Below are positions 63,800 through 64,000 of a DNA stretch of 64,000 nucleotides, in pieces. The position numbers and the translations under genes are program-made. The notes beneath the pieces are model-generated. The model saw nothing but the letters and a program-made list of their open reading frames with translations. It searched no databases and was not told where the DNA came from. Origin of the DNA: Variovorax paradoxus. GTDB lineage: Bacteria > Pseudomonadota > Gammaproteobacteria > Burkholderiales > Burkholderiaceae_C. Positions within the stretch are counted from its first letter, which is position 1. Each line of letters starts with the position of its first letter. Location of the stretch: the NCBI RefSeq assembly GCF_022009635.1, contig NZ_CP091716.1:7844745-7908744 (forward strand). Reading direction: 5' to 3'.

Positions 63800-64000
63800 C
63801 ATTTAGAGCGGCAGATGCGTAATGCATCGAGAACGCGTCTCCAGTTGCGATGGACGCTGAAGCGCCAGCCGCTCCCGACCCGGACCAGCTCGTCCAGGTA
63901 GCGGCCGACCGCGAAGAGACTGGTCTCCCCGGGCAAGGTGCGAAACACCGAGAACGCGGTTTCTCCACGCGCCTCGTCACCCGTCACGCTCACCAGCGGC
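63800..64000 (-). CDS. NTF2-like (SnoaL-type) protein, partial
   Basis: Entering from the right edge, the frame reads ETAFSVFRTLPGETSLFAVG, then YLDELVRVGSGWRFS, the typical C-terminal strands of small SnoaL/NTF2-like proteins. Its last residues (RRVLDALRI) run into the IS481-type remnant, so the 3' end may be altered. The 5' part is outside the window. Confidence 0.5.

Overview
The window is GC-rich DNA with the gene content of a betaproteobacterium, most likely of the order Burkholderiales. It joins an ordinary-looking host segment (about 1-22,014) to a mobile mosaic (22,015-61,677) and a short remnant-rich tail (61,678-64,000). There is no rRNA, tRNA or CRISPR array. Whether the first part is chromosome or plasmid cannot be settled from the window.

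Host segment. At 872-6,092 lies a Sia-type signalling operon: a PP2C phosphatase, SiaB-like kinase, SiaC-like substrate and SiaD-like diguanylate cyclase, followed by a REC-DUF3369-GGDEF-EAL phosphodiesterase. Next come a RelB/ParE-like toxin-antitoxin pair, and an AraC regulator divergent from a short-chain dehydrogenase with a dyad between them. A long minus-strand operon (16,989 down to 8,773) encodes an amidohydrolase, a complete LivGFKHM-type ABC importer, a small GAF-like protein and an acetolactate-synthase-like ThDP enzyme. A PAS-LuxR regulator is divergent from it across a large palindrome. A PucR regulator is divergent from an FAD-linked oxidase and a class III aminotransferase. The aminotransferase is cut at 22,014 by an insertion sequence.

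Mobile mosaic. Two inverted copies of one IS5-like element (22,015-23,126 and 26,600-27,710) bracket a 3.47 kb piece of a Tn5053-like transposon (merA', merD, merE, tniR, tniQ'). Then follows a contiguous IncP-1 backbone: trfA, ssb, trbA and the whole trbB-trbP mating-pair operon plus upf30.5. It keeps KorA and KorB operator sites, but oriV, korA, korB and the relaxase region are not visible. After it come a small Tn402-ended element with a resolvase and a toxin remnant, a Tn21-type terminal repeat and tnpA, a complete 8.4 kb Tn5053-like mercury transposon (tniABQR, merRTPFADE) with a 5-bp target duplication, and a Tn3-family transposon. The last carries a Gp49/HTH toxin-antitoxin pair, two unknown genes, tnpR and tnpA, and its right end is inserted into arsH.

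Tail. Remnants of arsH and arsR, a TauE/SafE permease, an IS481-type transposase remnant and a partial NTF2-like gene close the window.

Quality note. More than 20 recognisable genes carry one or more 1-2 base indels, mostly in homopolymers. The two copies of the Tn5053-like segment differ mainly by such indels. I read most frameshifts as consensus sequencing errors and give gene limits as if they were absent. True truncations are labelled as pseudogenes.
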